Source of the DNA: DASVAL01 sp035649575
GTDB lineage: Bacteria; Planctomycetota; UBA1135; UBA2386
Direction of reading: 5' to 3'
Length of the DNA: 64,000 bases
Assembly: GCA_035649575.1 (NCBI GenBank)
Contig: DASRJH010000031.1
Location: forward strand, 7,507-71,506
In this document: positions 16,335 to 26,986 of the stretch, in pieces
Numbering within the stretch: position 1 is the first letter of the stretch
How the letters are laid out: each line of letters begins with the position of its first letter
The notes under the pieces: model-generated
What the model saw: only the letters and a program-made list of their open reading frames with translations
The model's database searches: none
Told to the model about the DNA's origin: nothing
Program-made: the position numbers and the translations under genes

Positions 16335-16499
16335 GATCTTGATGCGGCCATGACGGAGTCGCGCGCGTTTTGATGCGGCCATGACCTTTCGACGAAAGGG
16401 CGGCACGGACGAGTCGAGCGTGTTCGCATTGCGCACGGAGCCGCTCGCGTTTTGACGCGGCCATGACAGAGACACGCGCGTTTTTCACGCGCCCATGAT
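16335..16499. repeat. Cluster of four short intergenic repeats
   Basis: A unit close to CGTTTTGATGCGGCCATGAC occurs at 16335-16354, 16366-16385, 16448-16467 and, more diverged, 16478-16499. Start-to-start spacings are 31, 82 and about 30 bases. The stretches between units share GAGTCGCGCG/GACACGCGCG-like sequence, so the true period is about 31 bases. No gene covers the block. It lies between the methyltransferase and the toroid-protein gene. No flanking transposase or array proteins are present, so its function is unknown. Confidence 0.6.
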
Positions 16500-16614
16500 C
16501 TGTCGTCGAGGTAACTGCCGAGCGGCCCGCGGTAGTGCAATCAACCTCTCTGAATGCGCAGCGCGCATGCCCCCGCGCGACTGCGCGTAGCCGCTCTCGA
16601 CAAAGGAGACGCAT

Positions 16615-18168
16615 ATGCACGAGTCCCAGGAACCCCAAACGCTCGGGAATCGCCTCGCGGCGACGCCGTGGCTGATGACCGCGATCATGCTGCACGTTGC
16701 CGCAGTCGCGATTGCCAGCATCCTCTACTACACGCACGGTTCGGCCATCGACGACGCGATGCCGACCGAAGTCGCGCTGACCACGCGGCCGCCGGCAATG
16801 CCCGAGTTCGCGCCGCCGGAGATCATCGATCGGCTCACGGTACCGCAGATCGCGTTCGACGAGATCCCAACGACCGACAACCCGTTCGATGCGCTGCAAG
16901 ACGAGAAGTCCGAGCAGACCAACGAGGCCGATATCACCGCCGAGCTGGCCGGGATGAGGGGCAACGACGGCGGCGCGACGGCCATCGGCGCCGGTGAAGG
17001 GCACTACGGTCCCGTGCCGTCGCCGTTCGGTGGCAGGCCCGGCGGCCCCGGGAAGTACGGGAATCGCCCCACCGGCGGCGGCCCGTCGAGCGACCACCTC
17101 ACGGACGACGCCGTGATGCGTGGTCTGCTCTGGCTCAAGAACCACCAGGACGCGGACGGCCGCTGGGACGCGGACCAGTTCATGAAGCACGACGTCGCGG
17201 GCGATCCATGCACGGGTCCCGGCAACGCCGGCACCGATGTCGGCGTGACGGGTCTCGCGCTGCTCGCCTTCCTCGGCAGGGGCAACACGCTGCGCGAGGG
17301 CCCGTTCCGCGAAGTCGTACGCAGCGGCATGCGCTGGCTCGTCGACCAGCAGGACGAGAGCGGCCGCATCGGCGAACCGGCTTCGCAGAGCTACATGTAC
17401 TCGCACGCGATCGCGACGCTGGCGATCTGCGAGGCCTACGGCCTCTCCGACATCGCCGGAGTCACGCGGAGCAGGAACTACAGCAGGCTCAGGAAGCCCG
17501 CGCAGAACGCGATCAACTTCATCGTGCAGGCGCGCAACCCGTATGGCGTATGGCGCTACGAACCGAAATGCGCCGATGGCGACACGTCGATCACGGCCTG
17601 GATGGTGCAGGCCCTCCTGTCGGCGAAGGAGTTCGAGCTGCTCGTCGACGATGCGGCGCTAAAGTCCGCCACCGTGTGGTTCGACAGCGTGACGGACACC
17701 GCGACCGGTGCTTCGGGTTACACGCGACTCGGCGACGGCAGCTCGCGGCCCGTCGGCAAGCAGAACCAGTTCCCGTCGGCGCGCAGCGAGGCGTTGACGG
17801 CTGCGGTCCTGCTGTGCCGCTACTTGATGCACCAGGAACCGAAGGACGTGCCGACCATGAGCCTCGCCGCCGAGACGATGCTCAAGAAGCCGCCCGTGTG
17901 GAACGAAGCCGACGGCTCGATCGACATGTACTACTGGTACTACGCGAGCTACGCGCTCTACCAGGCGGGCGGCAAGCCGTGGGACACCTGGTCCAAGAAG
18001 ATGGTCGCGGCGTCCATCAAGACGCAGCGACAGGACGGCAATGCGAAGGGCTCGTGGGATCCCGTCGACGCGTGGGGCGAAGACGGCGGCCGCGTCTACG
18101 CGACCGCGATCATGGTGCTGATCCTGGAAGCCCAGTATCGCTACGCGCGCGTGCTCGGCGGTCGCTGA
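16615..18168 (+). CDS. Membrane-anchored prenyltransferase/squalene-cyclase-type toroid protein
   Basis: The product has 517 residues. One membrane segment at about 19-41 (WLMTAIMLHVAAVAIASILY) is followed by an acidic, Gly/Pro-rich linker of about 110 residues and then a helical repeat domain. The repeats carry the QW-like signature of prenyltransferase and squalene oxidase repeats: GLLWLKNHQDADGRWDADQF, GMRWLVDQQDESGRIG, AINFIVQARNPYGVWRYEPK, TSITAWMVQALLSAKEF. The DxDD or DCTAE active-site motifs of true cyclases are absent, so a structural or binding role for an alpha-alpha toroid is more likely, as in many planctomycete paralogues. A strong AAAGGAG precedes the ATG. The domain probably faces the periplasm. 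Confidence 0.85.
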   Translation: MHESQEPQTLGNRLAATPWLMTAIMLHVAAVAIASILYYTHGSAIDDAMPTEVALTTRPPAMPEFAPPEIIDRLTVPQIAFDEIPTTDNPFDALQDEKSEQTNEADITAELAGMRGNDGGATAIGAGEGHYGPVPSPFGGRPGGPGKYGNRPTGGGPSSDHLTDDAVMRGLLWLKNHQDADGRWDADQFMKHDVAGDPCTGPGNAGTDVGVTGLALLAFLGRGNTLREGPFREVVRSGMRWLVDQQDESGRIGEPASQSYMYSHAIATLAICEAYGLSDIAGVTRSRNYSRLRKPAQNAINFIVQARNPYGVWRYEPKCADGDTSITAWMVQALLSAKEFELLVDDAALKSATVWFDSVTDTATGASGYTRLGDGSSRPVGKQNQFPSARSEALTAAVLLCRYLMHQEPKDVPTMSLAAETMLKKPPVWNEADGSIDMYYWYYASYALYQAGGKPWDTWSKKMVAASIKTQRQDGNAKGSWDPVDAWGEDGGRVYATAIMVLILEAQYRYARVLGGR

Positions 18169-18190
18169 GAGCTACGCGCCGCGAACGCGC

Positions 18191-20485
18191 TCAGGCCCGG
18201 CCGAGCCGGAACATGCGCAGGCCGGACCAACGTTCGCAGAGCGCGAGCACGACGACCGCCAGCACGGCCCAGAGCGCCCAAGCCGGCACCGCCGAGACGA
18301 CCTTGCGCACGACAGCCGGCGCCGGCGCCGCTGCGGGACTGTCGGGGCCCACCGGTGCCTGCCCCGCGAGGCCGGCGAGCAACTCGACGTCGTGTGGCGT
18401 CGGCGCGATCGGCGTCACCTCCCATGCATCGAGCAGCGACTTCGGCGTGCGCACACCTTCGGCCGGCAGCACCCCCTGGATCCACGTGGCCAGGCGCGCC
18501 GGGAACGCGCGCTCGGCGCGGAACTCGCTGCCGGCATCGCCGCACAGATCGGCCGCAAACGCGCCGACGCGCCCGAGCCCTCGATTCGCGTAGCACAAGA
18601 GCGGCCAGCCGTTCTCGCCGGCGACGAGCAGGACCTGCGCGTCGAACGGCGCCGTGCCGGCGACCGCACCACCCAACGTCGGCCACGCGGCCTCGGGCAG
18701 CGGCTCGAGCAACCTCGACTCGGCGACGGCCCGCACCGCGATGCGCTGCGGCGCCGGTTCGGGGACCGACGCCGGTGCCGGCTTGGGTGGATCGACCTTC
18801 GGCTTGCTCGGCGGCGGCTGTGCCGGCGGCGTGCTCGAGCCCGGTGCATTGCGCGGCTGCCGGCCGACGCGCTGCAGCGAGCGCGTGACTTCGGCGGTGA
18901 CGAACACGGGGACCGCGGCGACGTCTTCGACCGGGAAGAACTGGCCGCCGCCATCGCGCGTCAGCAACTCGGCCTCCTTGATGAACTGCGGGCCCGTCTG
19001 CGCGTCGACGATCGAGATGATCGACAGCGTGATCTTGTCCCCCGTGCGCATCTTGTGCGCGAGACTGCGCAGAGCGAGGCTCTCTTCGCCACGGAACTCG
19101 CCGTCCGTGATGACCACGAGGTGCTTGACCGCGGCGCGGCTCGGCCGCAGCAGTTCGTGAGCCACGCGCAGACCGCTGAGCAGGAAGGTGTTCTCGGACG
19201 CATGCGCGAGGCGTTCGATGCCGGCGCGAACGGTCGCCGTGTTCAAGGCGTCGGTCAACGCCAGCTCCGCGCGTCCGGCGTCCTTGTTGCCGAAGGTGAC
19301 GATCGCGACCTGGTCACCTTCGTCGAGCGCCTGGGCGGTGCGCAGCGCGCTCGACTTCGCATAACTCATCTTCGTCCTGCCGTCGCGCAGCTCCATGCCC
19401 ATGCTGCCCGAACGATCGACGAGCAGGACCATCGCGATCGCGCGCTTGTCGACTTCGATCGGGTCCTTCGACACGGGACTCGCGCCGCGGATGTCGCCGC
19501 TCGGCGGCTCGTCGTCGGGCGGCGGCAAGGGCGGCGTCACCGGTGGCTCGCCGCCTGGCGGCCCGCCCGCACCCGCGCCATCCGGCTTCGACTCGATGGG
19601 CAGCGGCCGCACGGGCAGGATCGCGCGCACTGGCTCCTCGGCGGCGCCGAAACCGGGCGCGAGCACGAACAGCCCCATGCCGTCGATCACCGCGGCGACG
19701 ATCGCCTGCTGGTCGGCGGCCGGCAGGCCCTGCCCCACCACGAGTGCCGCAGCCGTGCGCCAGTCCGGCGGCAGGCTCGCGGCTTCTTCGACGGCGACAC
19801 CCTGCGCACGCAGCGCCGCGGCGGCGGTCATGCTCGGTTCGAGCACGAGCACGCGCGGTGGAGCCGCAACGGCGAACTCGCCGCGACAGATCACGCGGTG
19901 ATCGGCGACCTCGGCCGTGAGCTCGATGCGGTGCACACCGGGCGCGGTTGCGGTGAACGTGCACTCGGCAGGCGGGCTGGTGCCGAGCGATACGCGCTCG
20001 CGGAACACTTCGCGTTCGCCCGAGTACACGGTCAAGACGGCCGCGAGCGGCTGCTGCAGGATCGGGGACTCGAGCTGGAGCAGCAGCGGACGATCGACCG
20101 TGCACGCACCGGACGCGCGCACCTGCAGCAGGCCTGGCTGCACCGGCAGTGCTCTGACCTGCAGCCGTGCCCTGGCGCCGAGCGGCCCGCGTCCGATGCC
20201 GTCGCCGAGCGCGTCCGACCAGCAGAGCTCGAGGTCGGCGGCGCGCGGCCCGGCCGTGGCCGCCGCGGCCAGGGCCCGCGTGCGCGCATCGACATCACGC
20301 TGGCCGATCGCGGCGGCTGCCGTGCGCGCTTCCTGCTGCTCGAAGTGCACGCGCTGCGGGTCGAGCGCGAGCGCGGCGAAACCGAGCACGACGCCCCAGG
20401 CGCAAAAGCGCGCTGCGGCCGGCGTGCGCGCGGTCAACAGGCCGATGCCCGCGACGAGCAGCGCTGCGACAAGGATCACGGTCAC
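18191..20485 (-). CDS. Membrane-anchored von Willebrand factor A protein
   Basis: The product has 764 residues. Two N-terminal hydrophobic segments (VILVAALLVAGIGLL and CAWGVVLGFAALAL) and one at the C-terminus (VPAWALWAVLAVVVLALC) anchor it. Between them are an Ig-like region, an amidotransferase-like alpha/beta segment (RVLVLEPSMTAAAALRAQGV) and, after a Pro-rich linker, a VWA domain from about residue 350. Its MIDAS is complete in the first part (D357RSGSMG), with a later DGEF loop. This is the layout of the large BatA-like or glutamine-amidotransferase-like membrane proteins of unknown function. The GTG start overlaps the stop of the upstream NPCBM gene (GTGA at 20485-20482), so the two are coupled. 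It ends 22 bases from the convergent toroid gene. Confidence 0.82.
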   Translation of the reverse strand: MTVILVAALLVAGIGLLTARTPAAARFCAWGVVLGFAALALDPQRVHFEQQEARTAAAAIGQRDVDARTRALAAAATAGPRAADLELCWSDALGDGIGRGPLGARARLQVRALPVQPGLLQVRASGACTVDRPLLLQLESPILQQPLAAVLTVYSGEREVFRERVSLGTSPPAECTFTATAPGVHRIELTAEVADHRVICRGEFAVAAPPRVLVLEPSMTAAAALRAQGVAVEEAASLPPDWRTAAALVVGQGLPAADQQAIVAAVIDGMGLFVLAPGFGAAEEPVRAILPVRPLPIESKPDGAGAGGPPGGEPPVTPPLPPPDDEPPSGDIRGASPVSKDPIEVDKRAIAMVLLVDRSGSMGMELRDGRTKMSYAKSSALRTAQALDEGDQVAIVTFGNKDAGRAELALTDALNTATVRAGIERLAHASENTFLLSGLRVAHELLRPSRAAVKHLVVITDGEFRGEESLALRSLAHKMRTGDKITLSIISIVDAQTGPQFIKEAELLTRDGGGQFFPVEDVAAVPVFVTAEVTRSLQRVGRQPRNAPGSSTPPAQPPPSKPKVDPPKPAPASVPEPAPQRIAVRAVAESRLLEPLPEAAWPTLGGAVAGTAPFDAQVLLVAGENGWPLLCYANRGLGRVGAFAADLCGDAGSEFRAERAFPARLATWIQGVLPAEGVRTPKSLLDAWEVTPIAPTPHDVELLAGLAGQAPVGPDSPAAAPAPAVVRKVVSAVPAWALWAVLAVVVLALCERWSGLRMFRLGRA

Positions 20486-21729
20486 GGCCGCCGCCCGCCC
20501 GGCAGGAAGGGCCCCCCGGGCAGGAACACCGGGGACAACCAATCGATGCGGTCGCCGAGCTCGCGCCCGTGCCCGAAGTCGGCCTCGAGCGTCAAGGTGT
20601 CGCCGGGTTTCACCGGCAAAGCACCGGTGTCCTGCGGCGCCCGGCCCGCGGCGAGCCCGAGCCGTTCGAACACGAGCTTGCCGTTCACGAGCACACGCAC
20701 GTCCGCGTTGGCCTGCACACGCAGCTCGGCGGCGCTGTCGTCGAGTCCGACGCGCGTCCAGAAGCGTTCACAGCCCTCGGGCACCTGGAACGACAGGCGA
20801 CTCCGGCTGTGCACGCCGAGACCCTTGCCGTGGGCCCGGCCGCCGGCCAGCAGCGGCCCTCCCAACGCCGCATGGTCCCGTTGCCACGGGTAGACGACAT
20901 CCCCCTCGAAGCCGCTCTCGGCCACTTCGCTCGGTTTCAGGTCCGACAGGAAGGTGCCGACGCCGGCGAACGAGAGGCAGGCGAGATCCGACAGGCGCAG
21001 GTCGACGACCGCGCCGCCTTCGAGCTCGCACTGGACCACCTTCGTCGTGAGTTTGCGCACGGTGATGCCGAGCCGGTCGCCGGTGCGGGTCAGCAGCTGC
21101 ACGGGAGCCGGCCCGCTGCGCGGCGCCGCGTCGGCGATGCGCAAGGCCACGAATTCCGTGGCCGCGTACCAGCGCGCGGCGCCCGCCGCGGGCTGGAACT
21201 TCACGCCTTGCTCGCCGAACTGGTGCAGCGTGCCCGCGACGAGGTCGTAGCCGACCTGCGCGCGCAGGTAGAGCGCTTCGCCTACACCTTCGGGCAACTC
21301 GAGCAGCGTCGGCCGCGCGACTCCGGCAGCAGCCAACACGGCGATGCGATCCACGGCGATCGAGACGCGCCCGAGCACCGGGGAGAGCAACTCGAGGTGA
21401 TCCCCCGTCGCATCACCACCCGCGACGACACCGCGCACGACCTCGCCGCCGCAGAGGTAGGCAGCAGGCAGCTCGGCGATCTTCGCGGGCGCGCCGTGCA
21501 CCGCGAGCAGCTCACCGGCGGCCACGCGCCGGCGCATGCCGGCCGCGACCACCTCGACACCCTGGGCCGGGTCGCCCGTGAGCTCGGTCGCGAGCAGCGT
21601 CGTGCCGTCGCGCAGCGCGATCTCGAGCGGCGGCGCCTGCGCCGGCACGGCCCCGAGCGCGCCGAGCCACGCGAGCACGCACGCAGCAGGAACTGATGGT
21701 TTGAGTGGACCTGCCACTGCCCGATGCAT
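20482..21729 (-). CDS. Secreted NPCBM-domain protein
   Basis: The product has 415 residues from the ATG at 21729, with a signal peptide ending near AVPAQ. The first 250 residues consist of short beta repeats (LEIALRDGTTLLATEL, GRVSIAVDRIAVL) that look like LSm-type or barrel segments. Residues about 270-400 form an NPCBM/NEW2-like carbohydrate-binding module: FLSDLKPSEVAESGFEGDVV, HGKGLGVHSRSRLSFQVPEG, FWTRVGLDDSA, ADVRVLVNGKLVFE. NPCBM domains often accompany glycosidases, but no catalytic domain is attached. It is coupled by a 4-base overlap to the VWA gene, so the two products probably work together at the cell surface. Confidence 0.82.
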   Translation of the reverse strand: MHRAVAGPLKPSVPAACVLAWLGALGAVPAQAPPLEIALRDGTTLLATELTGDPAQGVEVVAAGMRRRVAAGELLAVHGAPAKIAELPAAYLCGGEVVRGVVAGGDATGDHLELLSPVLGRVSIAVDRIAVLAAAGVARPTLLELPEGVGEALYLRAQVGYDLVAGTLHQFGEQGVKFQPAAGAARWYAATEFVALRIADAAPRSGPAPVQLLTRTGDRLGITVRKLTTKVVQCELEGGAVVDLRLSDLACLSFAGVGTFLSDLKPSEVAESGFEGDVVYPWQRDHAALGGPLLAGGRAHGKGLGVHSRSRLSFQVPEGCERFWTRVGLDDSAAELRVQANADVRVLVNGKLVFERLGLAAGRAPQDTGALPVKPGDTLTLEADFGHGRELGDRIDWLSPVFLPGGPFLPGGRRP

Positions 21730-22120
21730 GTTCACACCCGTGAGTCCCCGACGGATTGTGCGTCCCGGGGGCGTGTCCACGCAAACCATCAGTCCCCACG
21801 CGGCCGGGGCTTGCATGCCAGAATGGCGTCCGCCGCGGCCAGCGGAACCTGGGCGGCTGCCAGAATGACGCGGAAAGCATCGCCGCGGACCAGGCGTCAC
21901 GAACGGGGGCTCCCACTCAAGCTTGTCCATCACAGGTCTTTGCATCCTACCCGCGACGCGGGCCAGTGGCTGCTGGAACTCGGCACCAGGTTTGCCTTGC
22001 GGCGCGCCTCGTTCGCCGAACCGCACCCATCGGTGCGGCGGTTCCACGTGCGACGCCGCCTCGACGAGGTGGCCGCGCGCCACCTCCCACGAAGTATCCA
22101 GATACCCCTCCGAGGCTGTG
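21730..22120. other. Divergent intergenic region before groEL, with a hairpin
   Basis: This 391-base gap separates the leftward NPCBM gene from the rightward groEL gene and must hold promoters for both. At 22021-22038 a perfect 7-base stem with a 4-base loop (CCGCACC-CATC-GGTGCGG) is flanked by further pairing GAAC/GTTC, and CCTCGACGAGG at 22059-22069 is a second small palindrome. The nonamer GCCAGAATG occurs twice (from about 21828 and 21858). I found no CIRCE element (TTAGCACTC-N9-GAGTGCTAA) and no convincing -35/-10 pair, so heat-shock control, if any, uses another signal. Confidence 0.45.
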
Positions 22121-23734
22121 ATGGTCAAACAACTGGTATTCGAAAACGACGCCCGGGAAGCCGTGCTCCGCGGCGTCAGCAAGCTCGCGAAGGCCGTCGT
22201 CTCCACGCTGGGCCCACGCGGCCGCAACGCCGTGCTCGACAAGGGTTGGGGCGGCCCGACCGTGACGAAGGACGGGGTAACGGTCGCCGAGGAGATCGAG
22301 CTCGAGGACCGCTACGAGAACATGGGCGCGAAGCTCGTCAAGGAGGCCGCGAGCAAGACCTCCGACACGGCGGGTGACGGCACCACGACCGCGACGCTGC
22401 TGGCCCAGGCGATCTGCGAAGGCGGCATGAGGTATCTGACGGCCGGCGCGAACCACGCCGAGCTGATCAAGGGCATCCGCGCCGCGACGACCGCGATCGT
22501 CGACGAGCTGCAGCGCATGAAGAAGACGGTGCCCGGTACGGACCAGAAGGCAATCATCCAGGTCGCCGCGGTCGCCGCGAACAACGACCCCGAGATCGGC
22601 AAGATCATCGCCGACGCGATGAAGAAGGTCGGCCAGGACGGCGTCATCACGGTCGAAGAGGGCAAGGGGCTCGAGACCGAAGTCGTGGTCGTCGAAGGCA
22701 TGCAGTTCGACCGCGGTTATCTGTCGCCGCACTTCGTGACCAACCCCGAAGACATGACGGTCGACCTGCGCGACTGCCTCGTGCTCGTGCACGAGGACAA
22801 GCTGTCGAACGTGCGTTCGCTGTTGCCGCTGCTCGAGAAGCTGAAGGACAGCAACAAGCCACTGCTGATCATCGCCGAGGACATCGAAGGCGAAGCGCTC
22901 GCGACGCTCGTCGTCAACAAGCTGCGCGGCGTGCTCAAGGTCTGCGCGGTCAAGGCACCCGGCTACGGCGACCGCAGGAAGGCCATGCTGCAGGACATCG
23001 CGATCCTGTGCGGCGGCGAAGCGATCTTCAAGGACCTCGGTCAGGACCTCGAGAAGGTGCAGTTGCGCCAGCTCGGTTCGGCAAAGAAGGTGCTCGTCGA
23101 CGGCGACAATTGCACGATCGTCGAGGGCAAGGGCAAGACCGCGGACATCAAGGCGCGCGCCGATCAGATCCGCCGCGAAATCGAAGGCACGACGTCGGAC
23201 TACGACCGCGAGAAGCTCCAGGAGCGCCTGGCCAAGCTCACGGGTGGCATCGCCGAGGTCCGCGTCGGTGCCCACACCGAGACCGAGATGAAGGAGCGCA
23301 AGGCGCTCGTCGAAGACGCGATGCACGCGACGCGCGCCGCGATCGCCGAAGGCATCCTGCCGGGCGGCGGCGTTGCGCTGCTCAAGGCGAGCAAGGTGCT
23401 CGACAAGCTCGAGATGAAGGGCGACGCGCAGTTCGGCGTCGATCTCATGAAGTCCGTGGCGCGGCAGCCTGTGCGCGTCATTGCCGAGAACGCGAGCGTC
23501 GACGGCGCGGTCGTCGCGCGCAAGGTGCTCGACAACAAGAGCGCGACGTTCGGCTTCAACGCGCTGACGCGCGAATATGGCGACATGTACGAGTTCGGCA
23601 TCGTCGATCCGACCAAGGTGACGCGCTCGGCGCTGCAGAACGCCGTGTCGGTCGCGACGCTGCTGCTGACGACGGACTGCATCATCACCGACGCGAAGAA
23701 GGACGAGGCCGGCAACGACGCCGACGACGACTGA
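22121..23734 (+). CDS. groEL: Chaperonin GroEL, first paralogue
   Basis: The product has 537 residues, close to the usual 540-550. All chaperonin signatures are present: TLGPRGRNAVLDK, GPTVTKDGVTVAEEI, DTAGDGTTTATLLAQ around the catalytic Asp, KAPGYGDRRKAML, and EGILPGGGVALLKA. It should fold client proteins as a double heptamer with GroES. The C-terminus is acidic (DEAGNDADDD) and lacks the GGM repeats that act inside the cavity of classical GroEL, as does the second copy at 24105. An ATG at 22121 after CGAGG is used. A GroES gene follows after 80 bases. Having two divergent copies suggests specialised clients or regulation. Confidence 0.97.
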   Translation: MVKQLVFENDAREAVLRGVSKLAKAVVSTLGPRGRNAVLDKGWGGPTVTKDGVTVAEEIELEDRYENMGAKLVKEAASKTSDTAGDGTTTATLLAQAICEGGMRYLTAGANHAELIKGIRAATTAIVDELQRMKKTVPGTDQKAIIQVAAVAANNDPEIGKIIADAMKKVGQDGVITVEEGKGLETEVVVVEGMQFDRGYLSPHFVTNPEDMTVDLRDCLVLVHEDKLSNVRSLLPLLEKLKDSNKPLLIIAEDIEGEALATLVVNKLRGVLKVCAVKAPGYGDRRKAMLQDIAILCGGEAIFKDLGQDLEKVQLRQLGSAKKVLVDGDNCTIVEGKGKTADIKARADQIRREIEGTTSDYDREKLQERLAKLTGGIAEVRVGAHTETEMKERKALVEDAMHATRAAIAEGILPGGGVALLKASKVLDKLEMKGDAQFGVDLMKSVARQPVRVIAENASVDGAVVARKVLDNKSATFGFNALTREYGDMYEFGIVDPTKVTRSALQNAVSVATLLLTTDCIITDAKKDEAGNDADDD

Positions 23735-23814
23735 GCGTCCCTGGTCCCCTGTCCCCGTCCCCCATCCCATTCCCACACCCGATTCCCAACTGGCCCAACT
23801 GGAGTAGACACACA

Positions 23815-24104
23815 ATGGCTTCCCTACGACCCCTGGACGATCGCGTCGTGCTCAAGGTGCTCGACGCCGAAGAGAAGACCGCGGGCGGCATCCTGCTGCC
23901 CGACACCGCGAAGGAAAAGCCGCAGCGCGGCAAGATCACTGCCGTCGGCGAAGGCAAGTTCGACAAGAACGGCAAGCGCATGAAGCTCGACGTCAAGAAG
24001 GGCGACGTGGTGCTGTTCGGCAAGTACGCGGGCAGCGACGTCAAGGTCGACGGCGAGGACTACAAGGTGCTGCGCGAGAACGAAATCCTCGCGCGCGTGG
24101 AGGA

Positions 24105-24108
<4 letters not shown>
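23815..24108 (+). CDS. groES: Co-chaperonin GroES
   Basis: The product has 97 residues, the usual length. It starts MASLRPLDDRVVLKVLDAEE, contains the mobile loop KTAGGILLPDTAKEKPQRGK, and ends with KYAGSDVKVDGEDYKVLREN. It caps the GroEL ring during folding. GGAG lies 12 bases before the ATG, inside a C-rich leader. Its stop overlaps the start of the second groEL (ATGA at 24105-24108), so that paralogue is its direct operon partner, while the first groEL lies 80 bases upstream. Confidence 0.97.
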
Positions 24109-25721
<1,613 letters not shown>

Positions 25722-25783
25722 ACTACGCGAGCCGGCGCCGCCGGCTTGCGACGGCCCCTCGCGAACCGGGCATGATGTAGCTT

Positions 25784-25818
25784 CCGGGCTTGGTCGACCG
25801 ATAGATCGACCGGCCCGG
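25784..25818. promoter_or_regulatory. Inverted repeat upstream of dnaJ
   Basis: CCGGGC-TT-GGTCGA, eight bases, then TCGACC-G-GCCCGG form a 12-base-pair interrupted dyad in the 128-base gap between groEL and dnaJ. It could be an operator, or a hairpin ending groEL transcripts; no T-run follows, so a regulatory site is at least as likely. Confidence 0.45.
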
Positions 25819-25827
25819 CCTTGGTAT

Positions 25828-25844
25828 CGGGGGTTCCGGCCCCG
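25828..25844 (+). promoter_or_regulatory. Hairpin covering the dnaJ translation start region
   Basis: CGGGG-GTTCCGG-CCCCG forms a 5-base-pair all-GC stem that ends 5 bases before the dnaJ ATG, just where a ribosome binding site should be. No other Shine-Dalgarno sequence is visible. This could be a temperature-sensing or translation-limiting structure, but the stem is short and the role is an inference. Confidence 0.35.
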
Positions 25845-25849
25845 CCTGC

Positions 25850-26986
25850 ATGACAAAGAAGCGCGACTACTACGAAGTGCTCGGCGTCGACCGCACCGCG
25901 GACGACGAAAGTCTCAAGCGAGCCTATCGCAAGCTGGCGCTCGAGAACCATCCCGACCGCAACCCCGGCAATGCGGACGCCGAGAAGCGCTTCAAGGAGG
26001 CTGCCGAAGCCTACGCCGTGCTCAGCGACGCGCAGAAGCGGCAGCGTTACGACCAGTTCGGCCACGCGGCCGTCGACGGCGCGCAGGGTGGTGGTTTCGC
26101 TTCGGCCGAGGACATCTTCGCCGCGTTCGGCGACCTGTTCGGCGGCGGCGGCGGCGGCTTCTTCGAGCAGTTCTTCGGCGGCGGTGGCGGCCGTCGCCGC
26201 GGCCGGCGCGGCGCGAGCCTCAAGGTCGACCTCGAGCTCACGCTCGAAGAGGTCGCGACCGGCGTGCGCCGCACGATCGAGATCAAACGCGCCGAGACCT
26301 GCACGAACTGCAGCGGCTCGGGCGCGAAACCCGGCACCAAGAAGAAGCGCTGCGCCAGCTGCAACGGCCACGGCCAGGTCATTCGTTCGCAGGGTTTCTT
26401 CCAGCTGCGCCAGACCTGCCCCACCTGCCAGGGCCAGGGTGAAACGATCGACGATCCGTGCCCGAAGTGTCACGGGCGCGGCGCCGTGCCGAAGGTGGCG
26501 CCGATCAACATCACGATCCCGGCCGGCATCGAAGCGGGCCACACCGAACGCATCGCAGGCCAGGGAGAACCCGGCGACGGCGGCGGCCCGCCGGGCGACC
26601 TCGTCGTCGTGCTGCACGTGAAGGAGCACGACGTCTACACACGCTTTCACGACGACCTGCTCATGCAATCGCGCGTCTCGTTCCGCCAGGTCGTGATGGG
26701 CGACGAGATCGAGATCCCCACGATCACCGGCGAAACCGTCGCGATGAAGATCCCGCCCGGCACCCAGCCCGGCGAGAAGCTGCGCGTGCGCAACCACGGT
26801 CTGCCGCGCGCGGACGGCTACGGCCGCGGCAATCTCGTCGTGCAGATCCAGGTCGACGTGCCGAAGAAGATCTCGGGCGAGCAGGAGGAGTTGCTTCGCC
26901 GCTTCGACGAGCTCGACGGCAGCAAGAAGGGGAAGAAGTCAGGCAAGAAGACGATTTTCGAAAAGGTGAAGGACATTTTCTCGTGA
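25850..26986 (+). CDS. dnaJ: Chaperone DnaJ
   Basis: The product has 378 residues. It has all parts of a type I Hsp40: a J domain (residues 1-70, with the HPD triad in ENHPDRNPGN), a Gly/Phe-rich linker (about 80-125, including GGGGGGFFEQFFGGGGG), the four CxxCxGxG zinc repeats (from about 149: CTNCSGSG, CASCNGHG, CPTCQGQG, CPKCHGRG) and two beta-sandwich substrate domains. It delivers unfolded proteins to DnaK and stimulates its ATPase. No dnaK is in the window. Its stop overlaps the GTG start of grpE (GTGA), so the two co-chaperones of DnaK are translationally coupled. Confidence 0.97.
   Translation: MTKKRDYYEVLGVDRTADDESLKRAYRKLALENHPDRNPGNADAEKRFKEAAEAYAVLSDAQKRQRYDQFGHAAVDGAQGGGFASAEDIFAAFGDLFGGGGGGFFEQFFGGGGGRRRGRRGASLKVDLELTLEEVATGVRRTIEIKRAETCTNCSGSGAKPGTKKKRCASCNGHGQVIRSQGFFQLRQTCPTCQGQGETIDDPCPKCHGRGAVPKVAPINITIPAGIEAGHTERIAGQGEPGDGGGPPGDLVVVLHVKEHDVYTRFHDDLLMQSRVSFRQVVMGDEIEIPTITGETVAMKIPPGTQPGEKLRVRNHGLPRADGYGRGNLVVQIQVDVPKKISGEQEELLRRFDELDGSKKGKKSGKKTIFEKVKDIFS

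Noticed and set aside
16335..16499. Possible CRISPR array
   Set aside because: Units diverge, spacing is irregular (31, 82, about 30), spacers resemble each other, and no cas gene is near.
18392..20893. Plus-strand open frame of about 830 codons
   Set aside because: Antisense to the VWA and NPCBM genes, which have clear domains and a coupled GTGA junction. Its translation is Arg/Asp-rich with no motif.
21730..22120. CIRCE heat-shock operator before groEL
   Set aside because: No TTAGCACTC-N9-GAGTGCTAA or close variant is present, only GC-rich hairpins.
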